Shown: positions 9,841 through 20,358, counted from the stretch's first letter. The stretch is 55,821 nucleotides of DNA from Rossellomorea aquimaris (GCA_020524245.1 JAIVLN010000013.1:1-55821); one strand, 5' to 3'. Translations and numbers: made by a program. Notes: generated by a model not told the origin, from the letters alone.

Positions 9841-10733
9841 TCACTTTTCTCCTTACGCGCTTCATCTAAGAAGGATTCGAGATCCTCTTTCGTGTAATGA
9901 TACTCCTCGTTACAGAAATGACATTTTGCATCTGCTTTTCCATCTTCCTCAATCATATCCTTAATCTCATCTTCCCCGAGACTGATGATCGCATCGGCAA
10001 ATCGCTCTCTAGAGCAGGTGCATTTGAACGCGACCGGAGAAGACGATAAGATTTTCACATTTTCTTCTCCTAATACATTGTAGAGAAGTTGTTCTGGCGT
10101 ATGGCCTGCTTCAATCATTTTGGAGACAGGGTCCAAATTCTCTAGACGCTTCTCAATGAACGTAATCATCTCATCTTGAGCTCCAGGCATGACCTGAATG
10201 ACGAAACCGCCCGATGCAAGGATAGTATTATCAGGGTTGACGAGCACACCGACCGCAACAGCCGATGGAATTTGTTCAGATGATACGAAATAGTACGTAA
10301 AGTCTTCTCCTAATTCCCCTGAAACGAGAGGAACTTGTCCAGTGAATTTGTCTCGCATACCGAGATCTTTGACGACAGATAGATGCCCATTTCTTCCGAC
10401 AGCTCGAGCAACATCAAGCTTTCCTTTCGCGTTCAAGTCGAAATGGACAAGTGGATTGGATACATATCCACGGGTTTCCCCTTGGACGTTCGCATCGACG
10501 ATGATCGGTCCGAGTGGTCCGTCCCCTTCAATCTTAACGGTTAATTTATTGCTTTCACCTTTCAGCATGGACGCCATCATAGTTGAAGCCGTCATTGCTC
10601 GACCTAATGCCGCTGAAGCAGTCGGTAATGTTCCTTGACGACGCTGTGCTTCTCGGATCATTTCAGTTGTATCGACAGCAAAAGCTCGGATGTTTCCATT
10701 GAATGCTAATGCTTTGACTAAGTAATCAGACAT
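9837..10733 (-). CDS. hslO: redox-regulated chaperone Hsp33
   Basis: Holdase chaperone activated by oxidation and unfolding. The 298-aa protein has the N-terminal core (about 1-175) and the zinc redox switch C-x-C (Cys238, Cys240) and C-x-x-C (Cys271, Cys274), the canonical spacing. It lies between coaX and yacD, as in B. subtilis. All four cysteines are intact, so redox switching is expected. Confidence 0.97.
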   Translation of the reverse strand: MSDYLVKALAFNGNIRAFAVDTTEMIREAQRRQGTLPTASAALGRAMTASTMMASMLKGESNKLTVKIEGDGPLGPIIVDANVQGETRGYVSNPLVHFDLNAKGKLDVARAVGRNGHLSVVKDLGMRDKFTGQVPLVSGELGEDFTYYFVSSEQIPSAVAVGVLVNPDNTILASGGFVIQVMPGAQDEMITFIEKRLENLDPVSKMIEAGHTPEQLLYNVLGEENVKILSSSPVAFKCTCSRERFADAIISLGEDEIKDMIEEDGKADAKCHFCNEEYHYTKEDLESFLDEARKEKSE

Positions 10734-10749
10734 GGTGAAACTCCCTTTC

Positions 10750-11523
10750 TTAATGTAATTCTGTGTTTTTATGATAGATGAGCTGGAGACCTTTCAACGT
10801 GAGGAACGGATCCACGACATCGATGATGGCAGATTCGTCCCCGATGAGGTGAGCTAACCCACCAGTGGCGATGACCGTCGGGTTTTGACCAGATTGGTCC
10901 TTCATACGTTGGACGATCCCTTCCACCTGACCGACATATCCGTAAAAGATTCCTGCTTGCATCGCACTTACGGTATTCTTCCCGACGACATGATCCGGCC
11001 TCATGATCTCGATTCGAGGTAGCTTGGCTGCATTCGTATAAAGCGCTTCTGTCGAAATGCCAATCCCCGGGGATATTGCACCCCCGAGATAATTGTTTTG
11101 ATCATCTATATAACAATATGTCGTTGCGGTTCCGAAATCGACAATGATCAACGGACTTTTGTACTCATGTAAAGCTGCTACTGCATTGACAATCCTGTCG
11201 GCACCCACTTCTCGTGGATTCTCTGTTTTGATGTTCAAACCCGTCTTGATTCCAGGTCCGATGACGAGTGGTTTCAGATCGAAGTATTTCTCACACATTT
11301 TCTCAAGCGGAAACATGAGTGGCGGAACTACCGATGAAAGGATGATACCATCAATATCCTTAAACGCCAGTCCGACATGTGTCAATAAATTAGAAATGAA
11401 CATTCCGTATTCATCTTCTGATTTCTTTTTGCTTGTTCCAACTCTCCAATGATATTTCAATTCATCCCCTTCATATACACCGAGGACGATATTCGTATTT
11501 CCAACATCCATTACTAAAATCAT
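10750..11523 (-). CDS. coaX: type III pantothenate kinase
   Basis: Phosphorylates pantothenate in the first step of coenzyme A synthesis. The 257-aa actin-like (ASKHA) protein shows the phosphate-1 loop DVGNTN near the start, [11 protein letters not shown], the phosphate-2 loop [15 protein letters not shown] and IATGGLA. The start at ATG 11523 ([11 protein letters not shown]) gives the same N-terminus as B. subtilis CoaX; a GTG four codons earlier lacks a separate ribosome-binding site. It follows the ftsH terminator and precedes hslO by 16 nt. Confidence 0.95.
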   Translation of the reverse strand: MILVMDVGNTNIVLGVYEGDELKYHWRVGTSKKKSEDEYGMFISNLLTHVGLAFKDIDGIILSSVVPPLMFPLEKMCEKYFDLKPLVIGPGIKTGLNIKTENPREVGADRIVNAVAALHEYKSPLIIVDFGTATTYCYIDDQNNYLGGAISPGIGISTEALYTNAAKLPRIEIMRPDHVVGKNTVSAMQAGIFYGYVGQVEGIVQRMKDQSGQNPTVIATGGLAHLIGDESAIIDVVDPFLTLKGLQLIYHKNTELH

Positions 11524-11590
11524 TTTATTCCCCACTATCTATACCATTTTCTTTAGTTATAACACAAACAACCCATGAAAACACGTGTAA

Positions 11591-11618
11591 GAAAAGGATG
11601 CCCGTGATGGACATCCTT
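11591..11618 (-). terminator. Rho-independent terminator of ftsH
   Basis: Minus strand: AAGGATGTCC / GGGCATCCTT around a 5-nt loop, then TTTTC. It lies 13 nt after the ftsH stop and separates the hpt-ftsH unit from coaX. Confidence 0.88.
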
Positions 11619-11631
11619 TATCATTTAAGCT

Positions 11632-13590
11632 TTATTCGTTTTTATTGTCGTCTGAATCGCTCGTTTCATTCGATTCTTCAGAAGTATTTTCTTCCTTCTT
11701 ATTGATGTTCACTTTCACATCATCTTCAGAAGTTTCCTTTTTCTTTTCAGGAGCTTTATACCCCTCAGGCATTTTACCTGTTTCATAAAGGGATTTGATT
11801 TGCTCGCTATCCAGAGTTTCGACTTCTTTCAGCGTCTCAGCAATCAAGTTCAGCTTCTCCTGGTTCTGAACAAGTACTTCTTTACAGTGGTTGTATGCTT
11901 CCATGATGATCTTCTGGACTTCAAGATCGATTTCATGCGCAATGGCATCACTGTAATTCTGTTCGTTCTGAATGTCTCTACCGAGGAAGACGTTTCCTCC
12001 CTGGCCTTGACCGAACTGCATCGGTCCGAGTTTTTCACTCATACCGAATTCAGTCACCATGCGACGGGCAATACCAGTCGCACGTTGGAAGTCGTTACTC
12101 GCTCCAGTACTGGATTCACCGAATGTGATCTCTTCGGCAACCCGACCACCGAGCAATCCTGTGATCTTATCAATCAATTCAGGCTTCGTCATGAAGTATC
12201 GGTCTTCCTTAGGCAATGTGACCGCATATCCACCGGCTTGACCGCGTGGTACGATCGTAACCTTATGAACAATTTCTGCATTATCCAGAGCAAGACCGAT
12301 AATCGTATGCCCAGCTTCGTGATATGCAACGATGTTCTTTTCTTTATCAGAGATGACACGGCTCTTCTTAGCAGGACCTGCAATGACACGGTCTGTTGCC
12401 TCGTCGATGTCTTCCATGTCTACTTTTTTCTTGTTTTGACGGGCAGCAACAAGCGCTGCTTCGTTCAATAAGTTCTCTAAATCGGCACCTGAGAAACCTG
12501 GTGTTCTCATGGCAATGGTCTTCAGGTCGACCTCTTCAGCAAGAGGCTTGTTTCGAGCATGTACTTTAAGGACTGCTTCACGACCTTTGACATCTGGACG
12601 TCCGACAGGAATTTGACGGTCAAAACGACCAGGACGCAACAATGCTGGGTCCAAGATATCCGGTCGGTTCGTTGCTGCAACGATGATGATTCCTTCGTTC
12701 GCACTGAATCCGTCCATTTCAACAAGTAATTGGTTCAATGTTTGTTCACGCTCATCGTGACCGCCACCTAGTCCGGCGCCACGTTGACGACCTACAGCAT
12801 CAATCTCATCAATGAAGATGATACATGGTGCGTTTTTCTTCGCGTTTTCGAATAAGTCACGCACACGTGATGCACCGACACCGACAAACATTTCAACGAA
12901 GTCGGAACCACTGATTGAGAAGAATGGTACACCCGCTTCTCCGGCAACTGCTCTTGCAAGCAAGGTTTTACCTGTACCTGGAGGTCCTACAAGCAGGACA
13001 CCTTTCGGAATACGCGCTCCGAGGGAAGCGAACTTACGAGGATCTTTCAAGAATTCGACAACCTCAACAAGTTCTTGCTTTTCTTCATCAGCACCCGCAA
13101 CGTCTTTAAAGGTTACTTTTTTCTTTTCTTCGCTATAAAGCTTGGCTTTACTCTTACCGAAGTTCATGACACGGCTTCCGCCGCCTTGTGCCTGGTTAAG
13201 TAAGAAGAAGAATAAGATAAAGATGATGACAAACGGAATGATTGAGGTAAAGAATGTTACCCAGCCGCTCGTACCTTCTGCTTCTTTCACTTCTACTTGA
13301 ACTTTTGCCTCTTCTGTTAACGCAACAACCTCTTCAGTCATTGCTGGAGGAATGTTCGTGGTAAAGTACTGTTCGTCCTCATAAGATTCAAGTTGTCCTT
13401 GAATTACAAACACCTGGTTCTTAGGTTGCATTGAAAGGGACTCTACTTCACCATTTTGAAGTTTTGTTTTGAATTCATCATATCGAAATTGTGTAACGTC
13501 GTTGTTATTGCCGTTGAAAAAGCTGACAATCCCTACAACGACAAGGAATATTAATAGATAGAATATTGTATTTCTAAAGATGCGATTCAT
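11632..13590 (-). CDS. ftsH: ATP-dependent zinc metalloprotease FtsH
   Basis: Membrane-anchored AAA+ protease that degrades misfolded membrane and regulatory proteins; B. subtilis FtsH is needed for efficient sporulation. The 652-aa protein has two membrane segments (about 8-24 and 109-131) around an extracytoplasmic domain. The AAA module has Walker A GPPGTGKT (202-209) and Walker B IIFIDE (257-262), followed by the second region of homology and zinc motif HEAGH (424-428). The C-terminal 50 residues are an acidic, lysine-rich tail. AGGAGG lies 6 nt before the ATG. Confidence 0.98.
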   Translation of the reverse strand: MNRIFRNTIFYLLIFLVVVGIVSFFNGNNNDVTQFRYDEFKTKLQNGEVESLSMQPKNQVFVIQGQLESYEDEQYFTTNIPPAMTEEVVALTEEAKVQVEVKEAEGTSGWVTFFTSIIPFVIIFILFFFLLNQAQGGGSRVMNFGKSKAKLYSEEKKKVTFKDVAGADEEKQELVEVVEFLKDPRKFASLGARIPKGVLLVGPPGTGKTLLARAVAGEAGVPFFSISGSDFVEMFVGVGASRVRDLFENAKKNAPCIIFIDEIDAVGRQRGAGLGGGHDEREQTLNQLLVEMDGFSANEGIIIVAATNRPDILDPALLRPGRFDRQIPVGRPDVKGREAVLKVHARNKPLAEEVDLKTIAMRTPGFSGADLENLLNEAALVAARQNKKKVDMEDIDEATDRVIAGPAKKSRVISDKEKNIVAYHEAGHTIIGLALDNAEIVHKVTIVPRGQAGGYAVTLPKEDRYFMTKPELIDKITGLLGGRVAEEITFGESSTGASNDFQRATGIARRMVTEFGMSEKLGPMQFGQGQGGNVFLGRDIQNEQNYSDAIAHEIDLEVQKIIMEAYNHCKEVLVQNQEKLNLIAETLKEVETLDSEQIKSLYETGKMPEGYKAPEKKKETSEDDVKVNINKKEENTSEESNETSDSDDNKNE

Positions 13591-13667
13591 CCCTTACCTC
13601 CTCTCGCATACAAACAAATCATTAATTATAGTATCACATGTGTTCATTTATTCACAACAATTTGACT

Positions 13668-14210
13668 TTACTGGTTTTGGTAAATCTCTGGCTTCAAAAC
13701 ACCGATGAATGGAAGGTTACGATAGCGCTCTGCAAAATCCAGTCCATACCCGACTACGAATGCATCCGGTACGATGAACCCAGCTGTGTCAGGCTTCAAA
13801 TCAACCTTACGGCCTGATGGCTTATCAAGTAGTGTGACGATCTTGATAGATTTCGCTTTTCGATGCTTGAAGATCTCGATCAAGTAGTTCAAAGTCAGAC
13901 CGCTGTCGATGATGTCTTCTACAATCAACACGTCACGACCCTCTAATGAAGTGTTCAAGTCTTTCACGATTTTCACTTCGCCAGATGATACTGTTGAATT
14001 TCCATAACTCGATACATCCATGAAATCCAATTCAACATGTATGTCCATCCGTTTTACAAGATCAGCCATGAAAGGTAGTGCACCTTTCAAAACACCGATG
14101 ACTAGCGGAAAACGATCTTTGTACTCTTCGGATAGTTGTTCAGCAAGCTCGTGGACCTTTTCTTGAATCTCTTCTTCAGAGATCAAGATCTCTTCCATAT
14201 CGTTTCTCAT
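13668..14210 (-). CDS. hpt: hypoxanthine phosphoribosyltransferase
   Basis: Salvages hypoxanthine and guanine with PRPP. The 180-aa protein has the PRPP-binding motif [14 protein letters not shown] (~97-110), the flexible-loop [11 protein letters not shown] segment and the purine-binding [17 protein letters not shown] near the end. AGGAGG lies 11 nt before ATG 14210. It sits between tilS and ftsH as in B. subtilis, where TilS and HprT were reported to act together on ftsH transcription. Confidence 0.96.
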   Translation of the reverse strand: MRNDMEEILISEEEIQEKVHELAEQLSEEYKDRFPLVIGVLKGALPFMADLVKRMDIHVELDFMDVSSYGNSTVSSGEVKIVKDLNTSLEGRDVLIVEDIIDSGLTLNYLIEIFKHRKAKSIKIVTLLDKPSGRKVDLKPDTAGFIVPDAFVVGYGLDFAERYRNLPFIGVLKPEIYQNQ

Positions 14211-14225
14211 AAGTATGTATTCCTC

Positions 14226-15626
14226 CTAGACCTCATGCCTTGTATTTTCAAAAGATAAAAACATCCAATCCATATCATCTTCTGAACCAGGTGGGAGTTC
14301 CGCATGCTTCAGCCCTGGAATCCAAAGGATTTTTCCTGTCGAATCGGTGACGACGGGCCAAACGTCCCGCAAGTGTTTCGGAACTTTCTCATCAATGAAG
14401 ATATCCTTCACTTTTCTTGAGCCATTGACCCCAACAGGACGGATTCGATCTCCATCTTCCCTCGTCCGGACAATGAGCGGCAATTGCACTTGCGTGGATG
14501 CAAACACGAGATAATCTTTCCCTCTTTTATCAGATTTCATTCCGGTTAAACGATGGTAACTCAAGTTTCCCACTGGTAATGGATAAGTTTCGCCAGAATG
14601 TATTGGATAACGATAAGGGGAGCCTGTCTCATCGGTTTCGAAGGTGAAGGTACACTTCTCATAGGAACGTCGGACAATCAATCCATCTGGGAGATGGAGA
14701 GTCCCTGAAGGATAATCAGACATGATCAGCTGCAGACAATCCTTGATATGATTGGACATAATATTCTCTTGGCTTGTTGGGTAAAGATAGTTTAATATTA
14801 GATGAATCCCTCTCCTTTGTAAAGGAATTGCCACCTTCAGAAAGGGTTCGATTGACAATGTCAATTGATTGTCACACTTTTCCACAATAACATTCTCGAG
14901 CGCTTCCTCTGCTTGTTGTTCTAAATAAGCCTCATCTTCCAATACGGACTCACTTAAGAATTGAAATTTCTCATGGACATTCCGGTTTTCTTCTTTCAAA
15001 AATGGTAACACGTGCTTCCTGAATCTGTTTCTTGTATATTTCGAATCCGTGTTGCTGGGATCTACACGGTAAGGTATGTTTTTCTTTTCACAATAAAGAA
15101 GGATTTCTTCTTTCGTTACATTGAGTAAAGGTCGGATGATATGACCTGTGGAGAAAGGTCTCATGAAGGGAATTCCCGAGAGCCCAGAGAGACTTGTACC
15201 TCTAACCATGTTCATCAACATTGTTTCAACTTGATCATCTCCGTGGTGGGCTAAAGCAAGGCAATCGGCATTACGTTTGACCATCACATTGGTAAAAAAC
15301 TGGTACCTTACCTTTCGAGCAGCTTGTTGAGGAGACTCTCCTGTTTCTTCTATATATAATGGAAGGTTTTTTTCAGAATGTTCAATCTCAATGGCATGCT
15401 CGTTGCAATATTGAATGACAAAGCGGGCATCTTCAGCAGATTCTTCCCCCCTGAACATATGATCCATATGTGCAACGATGAGCGTCAAGTTCAGTTTGTC
15501 GCGTTTCTCCTTTAAATAATGAAGCAGTGCCATAGAATCCGGTCCACCAGAGACACCTACGACCACTACGCTATCTTCTTCCAATAGTCTATTTCGTTGG
15601 ATAAATTCGTCGATTGCATGCTGCAT
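14226..15626 (-). CDS. tilS: tRNA(Ile)-lysidine synthase
   Basis: Modifies C34 of the CAU-anticodon tRNA-Ile to lysidine so that it reads AUA. The 466-aa protein has the N-type ATP pyrophosphatase P-loop SGGPDS (26-31), the catalytic HMDHMFRG segment, ALAHHGDDQVETMLMN, and the TilS C-terminal domain containing KVKDIFIDEKVPKHLRD. ATG 15626 with GTGAGGA just upstream fits best; ATG six codons earlier is possible. It ends 15 nt before hpt. Confidence 0.95.
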   Translation of the reverse strand: MQHAIDEFIQRNRLLEEDSVVVVGVSGGPDSMALLHYLKEKRDKLNLTLIVAHMDHMFRGEESAEDARFVIQYCNEHAIEIEHSEKNLPLYIEETGESPQQAARKVRYQFFTNVMVKRNADCLALAHHGDDQVETMLMNMVRGTSLSGLSGIPFMRPFSTGHIIRPLLNVTKEEILLYCEKKNIPYRVDPSNTDSKYTRNRFRKHVLPFLKEENRNVHEKFQFLSESVLEDEAYLEQQAEEALENVIVEKCDNQLTLSIEPFLKVAIPLQRRGIHLILNYLYPTSQENIMSNHIKDCLQLIMSDYPSGTLHLPDGLIVRRSYEKCTFTFETDETGSPYRYPIHSGETYPLPVGNLSYHRLTGMKSDKRGKDYLVFASTQVQLPLIVRTREDGDRIRPVGVNGSRKVKDIFIDEKVPKHLRDVWPVVTDSTGKILWIPGLKHAELPPGSEDDMDWMFLSFENTRHEV

Positions 15627-15682
15627 GAAAATCCTCACCATCACTTCAGTCTATTGATGAAATTATAACATGCCCATCCGAT

Positions 15683-16675
15683 TCACATCGTCTGGCCCAT
15701 CAAATAGACGACATAAAAAACCAATAGAAACAAGAAGATCAGCACCGTTTCGGTCATATGACGGCGTTTTTTCATTTTCTTTCCTTTATACCTGCCATTT
15801 TGGCTCACTGGCGGGCTGACGGAAGGACTGCTCTTTCGGGTAGGACGACACGCAGTGGTGGTTTTTACAGATGATTTAGCAGAATAATGTTTCAATAAAT
15901 CCTCTCTCATCTGTTCTGCTGATGAATAATGACCATGCAAGGCTTTGTAAAGGATCGCTCGATATTTCTTTAGCCACCGGTTTTGGTCAATCGCCTTTTG
16001 CAGTTGGTTCCATCCACCTTCTTTTTTATCAAAACGCTTCGGATACGCATAGTTTATGATGATCATCCCGACCGCAAACAAATCATAGGTAGACTCAGCC
16101 TTCCTTGAACCCATACCCCAATATCCCCGGTCGAAAAACTCCGTATATTCTTTGATGGCTCTCCCGATCATGGTCGTACCACCGACATCCAGCCAGCGTA
16201 TTTTCGGAGGCGGTCCAGAAATGAGCAAGTTGTCCGGTTTCAGATCCCCGAATACCCATCCTGACTTATGAAGGTCGGTCAGATCCCTGAGCAACTGCAT
16301 CATGAGAATCCCGAACCATTCTTCCTTTCGCTTGCGCATGAATTCGAATAACGACTCCCCTTGCACATATTCCATTACATAGAACGGGAGCGCTCCCTTT
16401 ACGCTTACCCAATCATCCATTTCGATAAAAGAAGGCCCAAGTGTTTTCCCCTGGACCTTCGATAGATGTTTGAGGACATTGACCTCCGAGGTAATCGACA
16501 GCGTGTCATGACTGACCTTTACAGCTACTTTGGAGCGATTACCTCTGGCCAGATAAACCGTGCCCGTAGCACCTGCGCCCAGTTCGCGAAGGATCGTATA
16601 TTGGTTTCTGTTCCATTTTCCAACAATGATATCCCCAGGGGTCAGTTTAACTTCCGGATTCTTCGATGTATTCAT
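15683..16675 (-). CDS. yabT: sporulation Ser/Thr protein kinase YabT
   Basis: Hanks-type kinase of 330 aa anchored by a C-terminal membrane segment (last ~20 residues). It has the glycine loop GAGATGTVYLAR, VAVK, the catalytic GDLKPDNLL and a WLDVGG where most kinases have DFG; as I recall B. subtilis YabT has the same variant. A basic, Ser/Pro-rich linker precedes the anchor. B. subtilis YabT is made in the forespore, is activated by DNA and phosphorylates RecA. The start overlaps the yabS 3' end by 29 nt. ATG 16675 follows AGGTG by 6 nt. Confidence 0.92.
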   Translation of the reverse strand: MNTSKNPEVKLTPGDIIVGKWNRNQYTILRELGAGATGTVYLARGNRSKVAVKVSHDTLSITSEVNVLKHLSKVQGKTLGPSFIEMDDWVSVKGALPFYVMEYVQGESLFEFMRKRKEEWFGILMMQLLRDLTDLHKSGWVFGDLKPDNLLISGPPPKIRWLDVGGTTMIGRAIKEYTEFFDRGYWGMGSRKAESTYDLFAVGMIIINYAYPKRFDKKEGGWNQLQKAIDQNRWLKKYRAILYKALHGHYSSAEQMREDLLKHYSAKSSVKTTTACRPTRKSSPSVSPPVSQNGRYKGKKMKKRRHMTETVLIFLFLLVFYVVYLMGQTM

Positions 16676-17387
16676 CATATTCACCTAGGAGCTTACGCTT
16701 CGAACGTCTTTCCGGAAACAGATCAAGCGCTTCCTGTAAGGCAGGACCTGTCGGCGTAATGCCGCCAGTAGATATCTTTTTGAATACTTTTCCGATCGTG
16801 TCCAATTGTGGTGTCCAGTCCATCAACCGTTCAATGGACTGCTTTTTACCAGGGAATGCATAGATTGCGAATTGATTGTCCCCGGTTCTCGAATTGAGTG
16901 AGATAGAAAGATCCAGCAATGATTCTTGGACAGTCGGGAGCTTGTCATCCATACTTGCTGAAATATCAACGAGGATCAATACTTCAAGATTGACCGTTTC
17001 ACCGATTTCATCCACGACTTCCATCACTTGACCGCGTTTATCCGGTGGTAGATCTTCCATTTGTTTTTCATCACCTAAAATGTGGGTCAATTCTTTGTTG
17101 ATCATCCCGTGAATGGTTTGAGTCATCGCCTTTTGGGTGACCATCTTGACGGTTTGGGCAAGCTGGTTCGCGTAAACGATTTGACTGACACCCCTACCAC
17201 TCATCGCAATATCTTCCACTTCTTTAAGACCATGTTCACCATACGCTTCGTTTTGGGATAAGATTCCGATTACGTTGATGGCAATCCCTTTTTCCCTCGC
17301 CAGTGCAGCGATGGCAACCGGGTCTTCACCATGATTGGAGCATCCATCCGTAATCAACAGGATTTGTTTTAATGTGCCTTTACTCAT
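16647..17387 (-). CDS. yabS: von Willebrand factor A-domain protein YabS
   Basis: A 246-aa soluble protein of unknown function. Residues 1-60 look like the later part of a VWA fold (LLITDGCSNHGEDP...INVIGIL). A complete MIDAS start DISAS appears only at about residue 142, followed by TPTGPALQEALD. So the protein holds a partial and a fuller VWA-like half in unusual order, which I believe is also true of B. subtilis YabS. GGGGA lies 8 nt upstream of the ATG. Adjacency and overlap with yabT suggest a shared role or kinase-substrate relation, which is inference. Confidence 0.88.
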   Translation of the reverse strand: MSKGTLKQILLITDGCSNHGEDPVAIAALAREKGIAINVIGILSQNEAYGEHGLKEVEDIAMSGRGVSQIVYANQLAQTVKMVTQKAMTQTIHGMINKELTHILGDEKQMEDLPPDKRGQVMEVVDEIGETVNLEVLILVDISASMDDKLPTVQESLLDLSISLNSRTGDNQFAIYAFPGKKQSIERLMDWTPQLDTIGKVFKKISTGGITPTGPALQEALDLFPERRSKRKLLGEYDEYIEESGS

Positions 17388-17443
17388 GCAAAAATCCCCT
17401 CTCTCAAATTGTTATTACCATGATGGTCAAGCCAGAGGGGATT

Positions 17444-17470
17444 TATACTAGAATCAAGGACTCTAGTATA
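17444..17470. repeat. Perfect 9-bp inverted repeat between spoIIE and yabS
   Basis: TATACTAGA and TCTAGTATA are exact reverse complements around a 9-nt loop. No T-run follows on either strand, so it is not an obvious terminator. It lies 57 nt upstream of yabS and could be an operator. Confidence 0.55.
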
Positions 17471-17501
17471 TACCTATTTATTTTTCGAAAAGCCTTTATC
17501 T

Positions 17502-19991
17502 TCAAGCTCGCTTCCTTTCGTTTTTATTTTGATACGGGATTGTCGACCACTTCGGGATGTTCCGATTGATCTTCGTTACAACCACAGTCATATCATCTTC
17601 AATTTGCCCCCGATCGGTTCGGATCACTTCTTCAAGTAAAAGATCGGCGAGAATTTGCGGGTCGTCCGAGTGGATCTCCCGAATTTTCCGCTTTATCCAA
17701 GCTTCCTTGTTTTCAACATTCTTCGGTCCTTCGAAGATCCCGTCACTCATCATGATGAGGAAATCTCCTGCTTTCAGTTGATCACTCACAACTTCGACAT
17801 CAAATTCTTCTATAATTCCCATTGGTAGATTACTTGCCTCAATCATCCTCACGTGGTCCGCTCTTTTTACAAAACTAGGACTGGATCCGATCTTCAAAAA
17901 CCTTACGGTCGCATCCTGCAAATCAATCATGGCAAGGTCCAGTGTCGAAAAGATCTCGTCTGTCGTTCGTAGCGAGAGGATGGAGTTCACTGATTTGATC
18001 GCAGTCGTCTCGTCGATTCCTGATTGGAGAATCTGTTGGAGAAGCTTCAGTGTTTCATTGCTTTCCAGATGAGCCCGCTCACCATTCCCCATACCATCAC
18101 TGATGGCCACGGCATGCTTACCCGCACCGAGTTCAATCGTCGAATGACTGTCTCCCGAGACCCAGGCACCACCCTTAGCTGCACTGGCCACACCTGTTTC
18201 AATGACGTAACTTTGGGAGGATCGGAAGACGACATGACAAAATCCATTCGGATAAGCGGCGCATTCCTCCTGTTTGACAGCAATCGTTTCATCCAAAATA
18301 TCGGACAGTAATGGTGCGATTACTTTTTCCGCTTCCCCCCGTCCATTGCAATACGGAATGCTCATTTCAATATCGATGCTGCCTTTTTCAAGACTATAGA
18401 TTTCAATGTTACCTATTTCAAGACCGATGTCATCCAACGCTTGCTTCACTTGCTCTTCTTGGATCTGATGATTTTCCCTTTCCCGTTGGATTTCTTTCGC
18501 AAAATTATCCATCACCTGAGATACGCCTTGAAGCTGTTCCGCAACCAGCCTCCTGCTTTCTTTCACTTGTTGCTTTAGCTTAATGTTGGCATGATATTGA
18601 CCGAGTTCATATTGGATCGTATCGATCACTTTCTTCGAACGTACACAATGCCGTTCCCAATCCTTTTGCAGCGCCCGATCTTTCAAGGATCCGTTCGGAG
18701 ATGTCTCGGTCATGATCTTCGCCATGTAATCATAGGTCTCATCGAAGTTATTCACCCAGCAATGCCTTTTCTTGAAGCAGTTCTGACAAGTTTTCTCCGT
18801 TATATTACTAAGGAACATATCGAGCTCCCGTTTCCCCTCTTCTTCCATCATGGTGGTCGCACTTGTATTGGAAAAGCTGTTCGATAAAGCCTGGAAAAGG
18901 TGAGAAAATTGCTCGACACGGTTGGCGGTTACGTCCCGGACCTTGCGTAAATATTGCTGCTGTTCTTGTGTATATTCTTTCGTCCCCGGTATGTAGCGGG
19001 ATAGTTTCGAAATGGCTTTGTTCGGCGTGAGTAAGAAAAGGCCGACAGCGGCGCACGATTCAAGTAGGCTATTAACCAGTAGACTCGACTCGTTTCCATA
19101 TAGACCAATCAATAAGGTTCCGATGAACAAACCGACACTCACACCCAGTTTTTTCCCCTCTTTTAATAAACCTCCTAATAAGCCTGAAAATGCGAGCAAA
19201 CTCATTTGGTAGAGGCTCGCTATGTTTGCAAGTCCCAAAATCAGTCCTGTGACGACACCAACCGTAGCGCCGATGGCTGTACCTCCGACGAAGGCAAAGA
19301 TCAGGACTAAATAGCGGGACAGGATATGCTCAAGCGACAGATCATACACATGCCAGCCGATCGTTCCGGTCATAACCGAGGCAAGCAAGATGATGAAACA
19401 GACGATTTCTTCATTCTTTAGAGAATGTTGGATTTTTTTAAGGGAAAGCAGCGGAATGCTTTGTAAAAAAATCAATGTCAGGATGCTGCTCAGTCCCGCT
19501 TCAATCGTCACCATCAACATCGTACCGGTCGTAATCGGTTCGGAAGCGAAGGTGTGCAAGCTCATCCTCGTAATGAAACTGGCAGCCAGAACTGTGAACG
19601 GTAAAATTTTCAAGTTTTGTTTTACTAGATTCGTAAGGATGGAATATAGGACAAAGAAGACAGCCAGACCGACCGCTACGTATAGTCCCGTTTGTTCAAA
19701 TGTCGTCAGTGCTCCAGCCAGGAGTGCAATGGCGGCCACACCAGCTCTTTCCTTTTTCAAAAATAAAACAGTTCCGAAGAACGGAATCGCAAATGGGGAC
19801 AATTCAGAAAGAATGAGTGCACGCCCGAGCAAAAAGCCTGTACAAAACAATAACAGACTCCAGTGGAGGAGAATACGCTTCACCCGTAAGCTCGTTTCTT
19901 TCATATGAGAGGATACATTACTCTTCAACCTTTCTACCAGTACGAACTTCCGCAACACCTGGTTGCTTTCCGATCCTACCTTTTGCATCAT
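17502..19991 (-). CDS. spoIIE: stage II sporulation protein E, SpoIIAA-P phosphatase
   Basis: Dephosphorylates SpoIIAA in the forespore, releasing sigma-F, and also works with FtsZ at the polar septum. The 829-aa protein has a run of about ten membrane segments (roughly 40-330), a central regulatory region with coiled coils and a C-x2-C...C cluster (TCQNCFKKRHC), and a PP2C domain (about 590-815). The latter shows AVAISDGMGNG, FLIMMSDGIFEG and QIEDDMTVVV metal-ligand motifs. ATG 19991 has AGGTGG 8 nt upstream. Length agrees with B. subtilis (827 aa). Confidence 0.97.
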   Translation of the reverse strand: MMQKVGSESNQVLRKFVLVERLKSNVSSHMKETSLRVKRILLHWSLLLFCTGFLLGRALILSELSPFAIPFFGTVLFLKKERAGVAAIALLAGALTTFEQTGLYVAVGLAVFFVLYSILTNLVKQNLKILPFTVLAASFITRMSLHTFASEPITTGTMLMVTIEAGLSSILTLIFLQSIPLLSLKKIQHSLKNEEIVCFIILLASVMTGTIGWHVYDLSLEHILSRYLVLIFAFVGGTAIGATVGVVTGLILGLANIASLYQMSLLAFSGLLGGLLKEGKKLGVSVGLFIGTLLIGLYGNESSLLVNSLLESCAAVGLFLLTPNKAISKLSRYIPGTKEYTQEQQQYLRKVRDVTANRVEQFSHLFQALSNSFSNTSATTMMEEEGKRELDMFLSNITEKTCQNCFKKRHCWVNNFDETYDYMAKIMTETSPNGSLKDRALQKDWERHCVRSKKVIDTIQYELGQYHANIKLKQQVKESRRLVAEQLQGVSQVMDNFAKEIQRERENHQIQEEQVKQALDDIGLEIGNIEIYSLEKGSIDIEMSIPYCNGRGEAEKVIAPLLSDILDETIAVKQEECAAYPNGFCHVVFRSSQSYVIETGVASAAKGGAWVSGDSHSTIELGAGKHAVAISDGMGNGERAHLESNETLKLLQQILQSGIDETTAIKSVNSILSLRTTDEIFSTLDLAMIDLQDATVRFLKIGSSPSFVKRADHVRMIEASNLPMGIIEEFDVEVVSDQLKAGDFLIMMSDGIFEGPKNVENKEAWIKRKIREIHSDDPQILADLLLEEVIRTDRGQIEDDMTVVVTKINRNIPKWSTIPYQNKNERKRA

Positions 19992-20026
19992 TCCCCGCAC
20001 CACCTGTTAATAGATTTGTGTTGTCT

Positions 20027-20109
20027 ATTAAAACACAGTCTACTTTCACATTTTGTCAAATGGTCAGTCGAGTGAAAAAAAACTTCTCGACGGGTTACGA
20101 GGCTCGACG
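20027..20109 (-). promoter_or_regulatory. spoIIE promoter with 21-bp spacer and Spo0A-like boxes
   Basis: Minus strand: consensus -35 TTGACA (20054-20059), 21-bp spacer, -10 TTTAAT (20027-20032). B. subtilis spoIIE and spoIIG are known for the same over-long spacer, bridged by Spo0A. Upstream are three 5-of-7 matches to TGTCGAA or its complement (20066-20072, 20086-20092, 20103-20109). The rest of the 400 nt to the tRNA genes shows nothing I can name. Confidence 0.75.
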
Positions 20110-20358
20110 CCATTATGATTCAATTTTCAGAATTTTCTAAAGTGTGGTTTTTTCTCTTTTTTCTCATATGTTTCTAAGGGATTACAGTTTCGGGACATGA
20201 TTTTATTAAATCGAAAATATTGGCGAAGGAAGGATATGTAAGGAGAAAGGTTTTACCATTCTACATGGATGGATGTGCGTGTCGACTGTATTTGTGATAT
20301 CTATCGAGGGAGATTTGGGCTTCGTCACACGATAATAGATCCATTTGTGTTTTTGGCA

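Noticed and set aside
11800-12471. Plus-strand open frame of 223 codons opposite ftsH
   Set aside because: Antisense shadow of a highly conserved gene; no ribosome-binding site and no recognisable protein features.
15683-16675. YabT as a dead kinase because DFG reads DVGG
   Set aside because: As I recall B. subtilis YabT, which is active, carries the same variant; the catalytic GDLKPDN and ATP-binding residues are intact.
19390-19908. Plus-strand open frame of 172 codons opposite the spoIIE membrane region
   Set aside because: Shadow frame; composition simply reflects complement of hydrophobic codons.
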